Positions 49,387 through 57,839 of a stretch of DNA of 64,000 nucleotides are shown piece after piece. Every line of letters starts with the position of its first letter. Position 1 is the stretch's first letter. The translations under genes were made by a program, and so were the position numbers. This DNA comes from CAZXPY01 sp964643435. GTDB lineage: Bacteria > Patescibacteriota > Microgenomatia > Woykebacterales > RBG-16-39-9b. Below the pieces are notes generated by a model. It saw only the letters and a program-made list of their open reading frames with translations. It searched no databases and was not told the DNA's origin. The stretch is from the NCBI GenBank assembly GCA_964643435.1, contig CAZXPY010000001.1:1-64000 (forward strand). The letters are read 5' to 3'.

Positions 49387-50070
49387 CTAGCTGATAACTG
49401 TTCCTTTAAAATCTTTGTTGTCTAAGAAATTTTGCAAATTTTCCAAATGGTTGCCATTTAAGATAATTACTTTCAGACCAATTTCCTGAGCTTGTCGGGA
49501 AGCAATCGGATCAAAAGGTAAATTATCGCCTGGGTTCCAAGTACTTCCGACTGTTTTTATGAAATCTTTCCAACTAATTTCTTTTAAAGCAACTGCATCG
49601 GGAAATTTGCGCGGATCTTTATCGTAAACATAATCAACGTCAGTAAGGTTAATGACCGTATCTGCTTTGTAAAGTTGGGCTAACATAACAGCATCAAAAT
49701 CAGTAGAATGTCCTGGTTTCCAACCAGCAGCAATTGTAACGCTCTCTTTAATAGGTTCTTTTTCGTCGTAGTGAGTTATCACTTTAGGGTGAGCAAACCC
49801 TCTAAAAATTGTTCTTAGTAGATGAGCGTTCAGATGAGTAGCGTGGATTCCCAACCAATCAATATCTTCACTCGCTAATTTAACAATCCTGGCGGCCGCT
49901 TTTTGATAATGGCGGCTAATGTCGCCACCGCCGGCGACAATAAAAAACTGTTTTTTATTTAAGTTTTTAATAATTAATTCTCTAAAATTTTTTAAAAAGG
50001 TTACGTTAATATTTGAATTTGGGACAATAAGAGAACCGCCTAGGGAGATAATAATCAAGTTGTTAACCAT
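49387..50070 (-). CDS. pyrH: UMP kinase, archaeal type
   Basis: 227 residues of the amino-acid-kinase fold. IIISLGGSLIVP (phosphate loop), FIVAGGGDISRHYQKAA, ESVTIAAGWKPGHSTDFDAVMLAQ and LTDVDYVYDKDPRKFPDA match the shorter archaeal-type UMP kinase more than the standard bacterial PyrH. It phosphorylates UMP to UDP. Divergent from uppS. Confidence 0.88.
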   Translation of the reverse strand: MVNNLIIISLGGSLIVPNSNINVTFLKNFRELIIKNLNKKQFFIVAGGGDISRHYQKAAARIVKLASEDIDWLGIHATHLNAHLLRTIFRGFAHPKVITHYDEKEPIKESVTIAAGWKPGHSTDFDAVMLAQLYKADTVINLTDVDYVYDKDPRKFPDAVALKEISWKDFIKTVGSTWNPGDNLPFDPIASRQAQEIGLKVIILNGNHLENLQNFLDNKDFKGTVIS

Positions 50071-50091
50071 TAGAAAAATAAGCTAACATAT

Positions 50092-50120
50092 TTGCAAATA
50101 GTTTTCAAATTTGTTATCAT
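50092..50120 (+). promoter_or_regulatory. uppS promoter
   Basis: TTGCAA (50092-50097), 17-bp spacer, TATCAT (50115-50120), nine bases before the ATG at 50130, so at most two or three leader bases. Confidence 0.65.
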
Positions 50121-50129
50121 TTCCTCTTA

Positions 50130-50909
50130 ATGGAAAATGGCGAATTAGTTTTACCCTCGGGGACGAAAGTCCCCAATCATTTAGTGATAATCCCTGACGG
50201 GAACAGACGTTGGGCTAAAAATAGAAGGCTGCCAACTTTTGAGGGGCACCGAGTCGGCTTTCAACTAACTCCAAAAATTGCGCGGGTAGCAAGGGATTTT
50301 GGTATTCATACCTTAACTATTTGGGCGTTTTCCACTGAAAATTGGAAAAGAACTAATGCTGAAATTACTTATTTGATGAAGATGTACGATTGGTTTATTG
50401 GTCACCATCTAAAGGAGGCTAAAAAGGATGACGTGAGAATAATTCATTTAGGGAGAAAGGATAGAATCCCCGAATTTCTTGCCAAAAAAATCACCAAAGC
50501 GGAAGAGGAAACGATTAATAACACTAAAAATATATTAAACATCGCTTTAGATTATGGAGGAAGGGATGAACTTCTAAGGGCTACTAAAAAAATCCTTGAA
50601 GAAAAAATAAAACCAGAAGATCTAAATGAAGAAATTTTTGCTTCCTTTCTTGATACGAAAAGCCAACCATTCCCTTATCCAGATCTTCTGATAAGAACAA
50701 GCGGGGAAGAAAGAACCAGCGGTATGCTTCCTTGGCAAAGTGCTTATACAGAATTTTATTTTGTTGAGGAACATTTTCCTGATTTTAGTGTTAAAAAATT
50801 AAGAGAAGCGATTCTAGAATATTCAAATAGGGTAAGAAGATTCGGTGGAGATCAAAAAGAACAGGAGAAGCACCAAAAGGGAGAGTACGAGATCACCCCG
50901 GCCACTTAA
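50130..50909 (+). CDS. uppS: Isoprenyl transferase (undecaprenyl diphosphate synthase)
   Basis: 259 residues, cis-prenyltransferase. LVIIPDGNRRWAKNRRL carries the catalytic Asp and diphosphate-binding loop. TIWAFSTENWKR, LNIALDYGGRDELL and RTSGEERTSGMLPWQSAYTEFYF complete the signature. It makes the lipid carrier for cell-wall and surface glycan assembly. The 3' end overlaps convergent tsaE by 17 bases. Confidence 0.95.
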   Translation: MENGELVLPSGTKVPNHLVIIPDGNRRWAKNRRLPTFEGHRVGFQLTPKIARVARDFGIHTLTIWAFSTENWKRTNAEITYLMKMYDWFIGHHLKEAKKDDVRIIHLGRKDRIPEFLAKKITKAEEETINNTKNILNIALDYGGRDELLRATKKILEEKIKPEDLNEEIFASFLDTKSQPFPYPDLLIRTSGEERTSGMLPWQSAYTEFYFVEEHFPDFSVKKLREAILEYSNRVRRFGGDQKEQEKHQKGEYEITPAT

Positions 50910-51324
50910 TTTCAATTTTTCTTCTTTCACTATCGATTATTTCAAAACTAATTTTTATAGCTTCTTTTGGAAGAGTTACTAATTTTTCTGCCCATTCAAT
51001 AGCGGTAATTGAATTTTTATCATCTATAAATTCTTCCAAACCGAGAGCAGCTAATTCCCGCGGCTGGGTAATACGGTATAGATCGATATGATGAAAATTT
51101 CTTAATTGCCCTTTATTTTTAAGTTGGTAGGAGCGTAGGAAAATAAAAGTCGGCGATAAAACTCTTTTTTTAATACCAAATCCTGCCGCTAACCCTTGAA
51201 TAAAAGTAGTTTTACCGCTACCTAGATCTCCAAATAGAGCAATTACTGTAGCAGATTTCAAATTTTTTACTAAGTTTTTTGCAATATTTTTTGTTTTTTC
51301 TGGAGAGGTAGAAATAAACTCCAT
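50893..51324 (-). CDS. tsaE: tRNA threonylcarbamoyladenosine biosynthesis ATPase TsaE
   Basis: 143 residues: Walker A ALFGDLGSGKTTFIQGLA, SPTFIFLRSY (switch), FHHIDLYRI and AIEWAEKL are the TsaE signatures. It powers the TsaB-TsaD complex in tRNA t6A37 formation. Minus-strand TAAAAT six bases before the ATG suggests another leaderless start. Confidence 0.95.
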   Translation of the reverse strand: MEFISTSPEKTKNIAKNLVKNLKSATVIALFGDLGSGKTTFIQGLAAGFGIKKRVLSPTFIFLRSYQLKNKGQLRNFHHIDLYRITQPRELAALGLEEFIDDKNSITAIEWAEKLVTLPKEAIKISFEIIDSERRKIEIKWPG

Positions 51325-51344
51325 AGTACAATTTTAGCAAAGAA

Positions 51345-51367
51345 AAGGACTGCTTTTAGCAGTCCTT
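51345..51367 (-). terminator. Terminator overlapping a stop codon
   Basis: AAGGACTGC and GCAGTCCTT form a perfect 9-bp stem with a 5-base loop. On the minus strand the stem's first arm encodes the last codons of the 51356 gene, its TAA lies at the loop, and TTTTCTTT follows. Confidence 0.75.
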
Positions 51368-51607
51368 GAGAAAAAAGTCTGTATTTCCTCTTGGTTTTAC
51401 ACCATCATAATTCTGCAGCATCTCGGCAAAGCTTGGGTCAGTAATTCCTAAGCTAACAAATTTTCCTCGGGTGTCTTGACAACTGCCCACTTTCTTACCG
51501 ATGAGGGCCCCATCCGAGCTAAAAATCTCTCCTCCTACAATTTCGCAACCCAAGTTGGCACTAATTTGCTCCCAAACAGAAGAGGGTAACTCAAAAATGT
51601 TTGGCAC
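51356..51607 (-). CDS. Small hypothetical protein
   Basis: 83 residues, soluble, with three Cys (GCEIVGG, GSCQD, KDC at the end). No family recognised. It overlaps the VanZ-like gene by 17 bases on the same strand and is followed by a terminator that uses its last codons, which supports it as a true last gene of the unit. Confidence 0.6.
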   Translation of the reverse strand: MPNIFELPSSVWEQISANLGCEIVGGEIFSSDGALIGKKVGSCQDTRGKFVSLGITDPSFAEMLQNYDGVKPRGNTDFFLKDC

Positions 51608-51971
51608 CGGTTCCCTCCTTTTTTGTCGCTCTCTTTACGTATAAAAAGACGCCAACGATTGCACCGACCGCGTCAAAACCTATGTCTGAAAAATGGAACT
51701 CTCTGGTTGGAACGAAAGTTTGGTGGATCTCATCAAATATACCGTAAACAACCGAGAGCAAGATTGCAAGATAGTAATTTTTTCTCTTCAGGGCGCGCAA
51801 AATTAAAGACCCTAATACTGCAAATTCAACAATATGAGCCGCTTTTCTTGTTAAAAAATTTCCGATCGGCTCGTTGGTTAGTTCTAATTGGGGAATACTG
51901 GAGAGATAAAAAATAAAAGAAGCCCAAATTATAACCGGTAACCAAAGGTAAATAATGTTTTTAAACCTCAT
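51591..51971 (-). CDS. VanZ-like family membrane protein
   Basis: 126 residues with four predicted membrane helices. KAAHIVEFAVLGSLILRAL and SVVYGIFDEIHQTFVPTREFHFSDIGFDAVGAIVG are the VanZ hallmarks (conserved His, Asp-Glu-x-x-Q). VanZ proteins affect glycopeptide sensitivity by an unknown mechanism; in CPR they are common housekeeping-like envelope proteins. Overlaps the lamin-tail gene by four bases. Confidence 0.9.
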   Translation of the reverse strand: MRFKNIIYLWLPVIIWASFIFYLSSIPQLELTNEPIGNFLTRKAAHIVEFAVLGSLILRALKRKNYYLAILLSVVYGIFDEIHQTFVPTREFHFSDIGFDAVGAIVGVFLYVKRATKKEGTGAKHF

Positions 51972-53107
51972 TTTTTTACCCTTTTAAATAAAGTAATAGC
52001 AGCCGAAACTATAAAAACAATACCTAAACCAATAAAAATGGGGGAAAAGAAATTTTTAGGTCTTTGGTCTTGGGTTAGTGTTTCTAGTGTTGACGGTGAG
52101 GAAGGAGTAGAAATTTTTGCCTCTGGTGTGGCGATTCGAGTCTTCTCTCCCAAAATCTTAGGGGTTGTTTTAGTACTTAGTTGAGTATTTTTATTTGTTC
52201 CAGTGTTGCTAACATTAGTAGTCTCTTTCTTTTCAGTGGTATTGTTGGGTTGGCTAGTTTGAGTAGAGGGTTTGGTAATTACATTAGTACTGCCTAATGT
52301 TGGTGTGGTTGTTTCTTGCCAAGCTCCGCTTGCATCTTTTGCAAAGGAAACTCCTTTTGTAGCAGTACCAAAAGTATAGCTTTCCGCAACCGCGCCATCG
52401 TCTTTTAGCAAATTTAGCGTGTCACCACTATTATTCAACCACCCAGAAAGATAAACGACCAAAAATCCTTCTGAATTAGTCGTAGCGTCCTTTAGGGTTT
52501 TCGAATTTGTCGAAGAGTCGGTTAGTTTCCAACCGCTTAAGTCTGCCTTGTTAGGGTTGTAAATTTCAACCCATTCATCTCCGGTTTCTGGATTAGGCAT
52601 AAACTCATTTAAATAGACTATAGTAGGTTGTGGTGTTGGCTCGTTTTGAGAAGCTGCCTCACAAGGATGGTCAAGCGGTGTTGGGGTAGTAAACTTTTGC
52701 CAATTATTTTCTCCGTCTGGCTCCCGACCAGTTGATTCTCCTTGGCTATGGGTAGGAACGGTCTCTGAAAAATAGACAACTGAATCTACTAAATTTCCCG
52801 CCGCATCGAACAATTTTATGTTATCACCGGCCTTATTTAAACTATCACCAAAAGGAAACTTTCGAAAATCATCCGGGCAAATAGACCCAGTTAAAGGTAT
52901 TTTATTAGTAGCACTACTATCCCTTATTGTCCAACCGTCTAAATTTATGGCCGAGTCACTCGGGTTGTATAGTTCTACCCAGTCAGGGTCGGCACTTGTA
53001 CCAGCAGTGATAGCGGCAAATTCGTTGATAACCACTGAAGTCTCGGCGAAAGCTTTTGTGGGAAAAAATACTATCGCCAAAAAGAAAAAAGCTAAGAATA
53101 ATTTCAC
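51968..53107 (-). CDS. Secreted protein with two lamin-tail (LTD) domains
   Basis: 379 residues. A signal peptide (KLFLAFFFLAIVFFPTKAFA), LTD domain 1 (about 24-125: VVINEFAAI...DWVELYNPSDSAINLDGWTIRDSS), LTD domain 2 (about 165-260: IVYLNEFMPNPETGDEWVEIYNP), a Thr/Ser/Asn-rich stalk, and a C-terminal membrane anchor (FFSPIFIGLGIVFIVSAAITLF). Bacterial LTD proteins are surface proteins of unclear function. The GTG start is leaderless (promoter at 53114-53142). Confidence 0.9.
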   Translation of the reverse strand: MKLFLAFFFLAIVFFPTKAFAETSVVINEFAAITAGTSADPDWVELYNPSDSAINLDGWTIRDSSATNKIPLTGSICPDDFRKFPFGDSLNKAGDNIKLFDAAGNLVDSVVYFSETVPTHSQGESTGREPDGENNWQKFTTPTPLDHPCEAASQNEPTPQPTIVYLNEFMPNPETGDEWVEIYNPNKADLSGWKLTDSSTNSKTLKDATTNSEGFLVVYLSGWLNNSGDTLNLLKDDGAVAESYTFGTATKGVSFAKDASGAWQETTTPTLGSTNVITKPSTQTSQPNNTTEKKETTNVSNTGTNKNTQLSTKTTPKILGEKTRIATPEAKISTPSSPSTLETLTQDQRPKNFFSPIFIGLGIVFIVSAAITLFKRVKK

Positions 53108-53113
53108 TAACCA

Positions 53114-53142
53114 ATTATCTAAACAAGAAAAAATATTGTCAA
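53114..53142 (-). promoter_or_regulatory. Leaderless promoter of the LTD gene
   Basis: Minus strand TTGACA (53142-53137), 17-bp spacer, GATAAT (53119-53114), six bases before the GTG at 53107. Confidence 0.72.
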
Positions 53143-53158
53143 TGAGAAAAATTGGAGA

Positions 53159-54316
53159 TTATTTTAGGTGCCAATAAAGGGTTACTAAGCCGTTTTGATG
53201 ATCAACTACTACCCCTTTAGCGGGTCCGTTATTGAACCCCGGAACAGTGCAGCCTTGATCTCCGGTTGGGTAGGCAACACCATCGGCCGCGGCTAAAATC
53301 GGGGTTCCAGCAGAGCCATCATCAATAATATCTAAACCAGTATGAGTTCCTAGAGCATAAACCTGACCGTATTCAGTAGTTATGTAAGTATTGGTTGGGT
53401 AGCCTTGCATTGGTGGTCCTAAACTAGCGTTATCCAAATATTTATGAGGATTTACTCTTGTACCAAGAACAGCACCGGCTTCGACTTTCGCATTTTCAAA
53501 TACCTCAAAATGAAGGTGAGGTCCAGAAGAGCAACCGGTGTTACCTTCAAAACCAATTACCTGACCCTTTGTTACCGGTCCAATCGGGGCTCCCAGACTT
53601 CTTAGGGCTCGTTCGATTGATTCAGCGTCAGCTTTCAATTGATTTAGAAGCCCCTGAAAAGTTGCTTCGTTGTTTTTGGTAATTGCCAGCAGATTTTCCT
53701 TATCCTTTTTTTGGCGGTCTAAAGTAGCAACCTCTCCTTCCAGTCTTATCTTTAAGGATTCTTCTTCTCGTTTTTTTACCTCAAGAAGTTTTTTTTCGTT
53801 GCTATAATTGTCCTGATTTGTTCTCATTGAATTAAAAAGTTTTAAATCTTGCGCCCTAATAATTTGAATATATTTGTAAGCTAAAATCGCCCGGTCTAGG
53901 CCAAGGGGTTCTAAAAAAAGTTCAAAGGTTTTAACAAACCCTTCTTTATGAATGGTCCGCAGCCGTTTGTTAGAAACAGATGTGAGTCGATCAATCGAAG
54001 TTTGGAGCCTCTCTACCTTCAAAGATAGATCAGTGATATCTCCCTTTAATTGCTCGATTAAAGTCTGGGTTTCTTCAATCCTTAGCGTAGTTAGCTTAAT
54101 TTGGTTATCCATTACCGAAATTTGAGAACGCAGAGTTTTAGCTTCTCTTTGGGCGTCGCTTATTTTTTGCTGAAGTTCCCTTTGCTGGTTTAAATTCTCT
54201 CTTAATTTTGTTGATAAATCACTAACATCTTGACCGGTCTGTTCTTGCGCGAAAGCAACAGCCGAAAAGCAGAAAAGAGAAATTATAGTTAACACTAGAA
54301 TTTTATTTTTCATCAA
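53159..54316 (-). CDS. EnvC-like coiled-coil peptidase M23 with circularly permuted LytM domain
   Basis: 385 residues: signal peptide, long coiled coil (about 25-245), then an M23 domain in swapped order. The segment normally at the domain's end comes first (KGQVIGFEGNTGCSSGPHLHFEVF...RVNPHKYL, about 250-298). The normal start comes last (TEYGQVYALGTHTGLDIIDDGSAGTPILAAADGVAY...VVVDHQNGLVTLYWHLK, about 315-385), and the protein stops at YWHLK. All Zn ligands (H-x-x-x-D and the H-x-H) are present, so the site could still assemble. It directly follows ftsX by two bases; EnvC-like proteins work with FtsEX to control cell-wall hydrolysis at division. Confidence 0.88.
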   Translation of the reverse strand: MMKNKILVLTIISLFCFSAVAFAQEQTGQDVSDLSTKLRENLNQQRELQQKISDAQREAKTLRSQISVMDNQIKLTTLRIEETQTLIEQLKGDITDLSLKVERLQTSIDRLTSVSNKRLRTIHKEGFVKTFELFLEPLGLDRAILAYKYIQIIRAQDLKLFNSMRTNQDNYSNEKKLLEVKKREEESLKIRLEGEVATLDRQKKDKENLLAITKNNEATFQGLLNQLKADAESIERALRSLGAPIGPVTKGQVIGFEGNTGCSSGPHLHFEVFENAKVEAGAVLGTRVNPHKYLDNASLGPPMQGYPTNTYITTEYGQVYALGTHTGLDIIDDGSAGTPILAAADGVAYPTGDQGCTVPGFNNGPAKGVVVDHQNGLVTLYWHLK

Positions 54317-54318
54317 AA

Positions 54319-55203
54319 TTAAACTTTGAGGTAACGCCAGGTAGCGATAAGAGATCCGACTGTGCCGATAATTGCGCCCAGTAGGACTTCCCCGATGAGA
54401 AGTAAGATAAAGGTAGAGGGAGGTACCGGGAAAATTGGGATACCTTGAAAGAGCGATGAAAGAATGGGACTTAGATATTCAACTCCCACCCAAATTGCGA
54501 TAGTGGAAATTAAAGCGCTAAAGGTACCGTAGATAATTCCTTCTAAGATAAAGGGGATTCTGATAAACCAGGGAGTGGCGCCAACAAGTCGCATGATCTC
54601 AATCTCATCTTTATGTAAAGCAATATTAAGACCGATAACTATTAAGGTTGTAAATAAAGAGGTAAGAATTAAAAATAGAACGATCCCTAAACCGACGTTT
54701 CTAATAATAGTTGTCCAACGGGTTAGAGTATCAATGATGTCTTTTTGGAAAATAACGTCCTCAACTCTGGTTTCTTTAGATAAGATATCCGCTAAGACGG
54801 GTAAATGTTTTACTTCGGTGGCGCTGACTTCTAAGGAAGCTGGCAAAATATTAGCAGTTACAAATTCCAAAAGAAGGGGTTCTTTTTTATTTTGTTCTCG
54901 ATAGATTTCTAAAGCCTCTTCTTTTGAAATATATCTTGTGGTAGCGACGTATCCGGTAGAGGCTAGGGTTTTTTTAATTTCTTCAATTTCTTCGGCGGTT
55001 GTATTATCCCTAAAAAAAGCAGTGACTTGGGGTTTTGATTCAAAATAATTTAGCAAAATACTCGAACCAGCGGTTATTAAAACAAATAACCCACCAATAA
55101 AAAAAGCTAATACAAAAACAAGAATGGCTCCTATGGCTTGGTAGGGATTACGCGCAATTCTTAGAGAAGCGGTATTAAGCTGTCGTTTGGCAGTATCCCA
55201 CAT
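54319..55203 (-). CDS. ftsX: Cell division protein FtsX
   Basis: 294 residues with four membrane helices: TM1 about 23-48, an extracytoplasmic loop (KPQVTAFFRDNTTAEEIEEIKKTL...), and TM2-4 after residue 170, including EIEIMRLVGATPWFIRIPFILEG, the conserved MacB/FtsX motif. It transmits FtsE ATPase activity to an external murein hydrolase; the downstream coiled-coil M23 protein is the natural partner. Starts immediately after ftsE. Confidence 0.95.
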   Translation of the reverse strand: MWDTAKRQLNTASLRIARNPYQAIGAILVFVLAFFIGGLFVLITAGSSILLNYFESKPQVTAFFRDNTTAEEIEEIKKTLASTGYVATTRYISKEEALEIYREQNKKEPLLLEFVTANILPASLEVSATEVKHLPVLADILSKETRVEDVIFQKDIIDTLTRWTTIIRNVGLGIVLFLILTSLFTTLIVIGLNIALHKDEIEIMRLVGATPWFIRIPFILEGIIYGTFSALISTIAIWVGVEYLSPILSSLFQGIPIFPVPPSTFILLLIGEVLLGAIIGTVGSLIATWRYLKV

Positions 55204-55905
55204 TTAAGTTTTTTTCTTCTCAGGCTTTGGCTTTTTTAGGTTTTTTTCGAGTGTATCCTTAGTGATCTTACCCTGATCAATTTCAATATTTCGATGGTGT
55301 AGGCTATTGATAAAATCGAAGTTATGAGTCGCCATAATAATAGTAGTGCCTAAATTATTTAATTTTGATAAAAGTTGCATTATCTCCCAAGCACTTTTTA
55401 GGTCTAAATTACCAGTAGGCTCATCAGCTAAAAGAATTTCTGGTTTTTGAATCATTGCTCTGGCAATGGCTGTTTTTTGAGCTTCTCCACCAGATATTTG
55501 GTTTGGAAATAGATTCTTCTGTTCTTTTAAATTTATTAAATCCAGCATATCAGCGGTTAACCGTTCGATATCCTCTTTATGTAAACCAGCAATTTCCAGT
55601 GGGAACGAAATATTTTCGAAAACGGTTCTATTTTGAAGAAGCTTAAAATCTTGAAAAATTATCCCAATGCGACGGCGTAACTGCGATATTGAGGAACCTG
55701 AAAGCCTAGGAACCTCCATATCATCAACAAACAAAGTTCCTTTGGAAGGAACCTCTTCTCTTATTATAAGTTTTAAGAGAGTCGATTTACCGGCACCAGT
55801 TGGGCCGACTAAAAAAACAAATTCACCGTCGGAAACTTCCAGGTTAATATCATACAGAGCAGCCAGACCGTTAAAATTTTTATGGATGGAATTAAACTTT
55901 ATCAT
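55204..55905 (-). CDS. ftsE: Cell division ATP-binding protein FtsE
   Basis: 233 residues: Walker A LVGPTGAGKSTLLKLI, signature QISGGEAQKTAIARAM, Walker B ILLADEPTGNLD, and IGIIFQDFKLLQNRTVFENI, the FtsE-typical Q-loop stretch. A short Lys/Pro-rich C-terminal tail extends past the standard length. Forms the FtsEX ABC complex; a TATAAT and an SD (AAAGGAAC) precede it. Confidence 0.96.
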   Translation of the reverse strand: MIKFNSIHKNFNGLAALYDINLEVSDGEFVFLVGPTGAGKSTLLKLIIREEVPSKGTLFVDDMEVPRLSGSSISQLRRRIGIIFQDFKLLQNRTVFENISFPLEIAGLHKEDIERLTADMLDLINLKEQKNLFPNQISGGEAQKTAIARAMIQKPEILLADEPTGNLDLKSAWEIMQLLSKLNNLGTTIIMATHNFDFINSLHHRNIEIDQGKITKDTLEKNLKKPKPEKKKT

Positions 55906-55958
55906 AATCCCTCGGAAGTTCCTTTATTATACCATAGCTTCTAAGTTAGTTATAAGCG

Positions 55959-57074
55959 CTATTTAATTTTAAGTTGAGATTCAATTAAGGGGTCAAGATC
56001 ACCGTCCAAAACCTTATCGGCGTCTCTTACTTCAAAATTTGTTCTTAAATCTTTTATTAATTTATAGGGATGTAGGGTATAAGAGCGAATCTGATTACCA
56101 AAGCTAGCCGTTTTATACTCTCCTTTTAACTTCCTTAACATACCTTCTCTTTTGATCTCCTCTAGTTGCCAAATTTTTGCTTTCAATATTTTTAAAGACT
56201 CCTCCTTGTTTTGGTATTGGGTGCGGTGAATTTGGGAGCTGGCGGTTAAATTAGTTGGTTTATGGATAATCCTGACCGCACTTTCAATTTTATTAACGTT
56301 TTGCCCACCAGGACCACTGGACCTAAATGTTTGGATTTGTAGATCTTTAGGATCAATTTGAATATGGGTTTCTTCGGCAATAACCGGTAAAACCTCGACA
56401 CTCGCAAAAGAAGTTTGCCGCAAATTGTCAGCGTTAAATGGAGATTGGCGCACTAAACGGTGCGTTCCAGCCTCTCCTTTTAGAAGACCATAAGCATATT
56501 TTCCTTCAAACTCTAAAGTGGTCGATTTAATTCCGGCTTCTTCTCCGACTGTTTCATCGATTATTTTTGCCTTCCACCCTTTATTTTCACTGAAGCGTAG
56601 ATACATTCTCTTTAACATTGCTGCCCAATCCATCGCTTCCACTCCTCCTTGGCCGGCGTGTATAGAAATTAGGCAATTACAAGAATCATATTTACCGCCT
56701 AAGAAAAGATTAAGTTCGAATTTTTGTAAATCCTTTTCAATTTTTACTACCTCTTCTCTGAGTTCTTCTCTTAGATCAATAACCTCTGGACTTTCACTAC
56801 CACTGTTTTCTTGACCGCTCGTTGCTAAATTAGCTATCTCAAACGCTGAATTTAACCTTTCTTCTAGCTTTTCTATTTCAGAGAATTCATTTTGTAAGTC
56901 AGCTATTTCTCCGCCAATTTTTTGAGCGGCTGCTTTATCATCCCAAAAAGACTTTTTTATTGTTTGAGCTTCAAGTTCTCTTAATTTTTTACGCTTTTCT
57001 TCCAAAGAGAGCTTTTCCTGCAAGGAAAGCAATCTTTTTCTTAACTGCCTTAAGTGATTTTTTAGTTCATCCAT
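55959..57074 (-). CDS. prfB: Peptide chain release factor 2
   Basis: 371 residues. The RF2-type codon-recognition tripeptide is SPF (VRQSPFNADNLRQTSFASVEV, about 207) and the catalytic loop is GPGGQNVNK (about 253). It reads UAA and UGA. The reading frame is uninterrupted: the programmed +1 frameshift of many bacterial prfB genes is absent. Its presence argues UGA is a normal stop here, unlike CPR lineages that recoded UGA. Minus-strand TATAAT lies eight bases before the ATG. Confidence 0.96.
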   Translation of the reverse strand: MDELKNHLRQLRKRLLSLQEKLSLEEKRKKLRELEAQTIKKSFWDDKAAAQKIGGEIADLQNEFSEIEKLEERLNSAFEIANLATSGQENSGSESPEVIDLREELREEVVKIEKDLQKFELNLFLGGKYDSCNCLISIHAGQGGVEAMDWAAMLKRMYLRFSENKGWKAKIIDETVGEEAGIKSTTLEFEGKYAYGLLKGEAGTHRLVRQSPFNADNLRQTSFASVEVLPVIAEETHIQIDPKDLQIQTFRSSGPGGQNVNKIESAVRIIHKPTNLTASSQIHRTQYQNKEESLKILKAKIWQLEEIKREGMLRKLKGEYKTASFGNQIRSYTLHPYKLIKDLRTNFEVRDADKVLDGDLDPLIESQLKIK

Positions 57075-57097
57075 ACCAATTAATTATAGCTTAAAGT

Positions 57098-57805
57098 TTA
57101 GATTTTTTGACAGGAGGAACAGCTTAAAGAGTCTAAGCCTAAGATTGTCGCGACTTGTGGCGATTTTTTGATTTGGACGCTATCTTGGTTTTTAAGGCTA
57201 ATTATCCTTTCGTTATTATCAACGCTCAAAGTGGCTGGGCCTCTTATAATCCCCACGGTTAAAACATCTTCACTTGAAAGTACAAGATGACTAATTTCAG
57301 TAGTGGTATTATTAAAGGCGATACCAAAACCAGATTCAAAAGTACTTTTTGTAATCGAGGCGTAATAAGCACTAGAGCCAAAGGGAGTGGCGATAACTAA
57401 CCCGTCCCCGATCGCGTAAGTAACGTGCTCTTTATCGTTTATTAAAACTTTAAATCTTATTGCCCGATTTGGTAGAAAATGATGAATTATTACGTCATTT
57501 AGAGCAGTTAAACTTGTTTTTTTAAATTTTGCCTCTAATTTAAGCAATTTTTTAGATCCAAGTTTTCCTTTTTTTAGTTTTTCTAAAATCTTTTCTGTTT
57601 CGTGGTTCGCGCATTTAATGGCGGTTGAACTTCTTCTAATCGGAATCTTGGGAATAGAGGGATAAATTTGCTCACTTCGTAATAAAGTTCCGTCACCGCC
57701 GTAGCTAATAATAATTTCCGGATCAGCTTTAACAACTACATATCCGAATTTTTTAATTATGGGGGTAATCCCCTCTTTTTCCTGACCAAATACTAAAATT
57801 CTCAC
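57098..57805 (-). CDS. nadK: NAD kinase
   Basis: About 235 residues. The conserved GGDGTLLR follows EIIISYGG; the second signature is the region NDVIIHH...YAIGDGLVIATPFGSSAYYAS. It phosphorylates NAD to NADP. I place the start at GTG 57805 because TATAAT ends six bases upstream (leaderless) and the fold's first strand (RILVFGQ) begins here; the longer frame from 57883 would intrude 62 bases into the upstream gene. Confidence 0.9.
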   Translation of the reverse strand: MRILVFGQEKEGITPIIKKFGYVVVKADPEIIISYGGDGTLLRSEQIYPSIPKIPIRRSSTAIKCANHETEKILEKLKKGKLGSKKLLKLEAKFKKTSLTALNDVIIHHFLPNRAIRFKVLINDKEHVTYAIGDGLVIATPFGSSAYYASITKSTFESGFGIAFNNTTTEISHLVLSSEDVLTVGIIRGPATLSVDNNERIISLKNQDSVQIKKSPQVATILGLDSLSCSSCQKI

Positions 57806-57811
57806 CTTTTT

Positions 57812-57839
57812 ATTATACCCACTAACGCCAAGTTTGTAA
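57812..57839 (-). promoter_or_regulatory. Leaderless promoter of nadK
   Basis: Minus strand TTACAA (57839-57834), 16-bp spacer, TATAAT (57817-57812), six bases before GTG 57805. It lies within the 3' end of the upstream glycosyltransferase gene. Confidence 0.7.

Noticed and set aside
55959..57074. Programmed frameshift in prfB
   Set aside because: The frame is continuous from ATG to stop and no slippery CTT-TGA site interrupts the N-terminal region.
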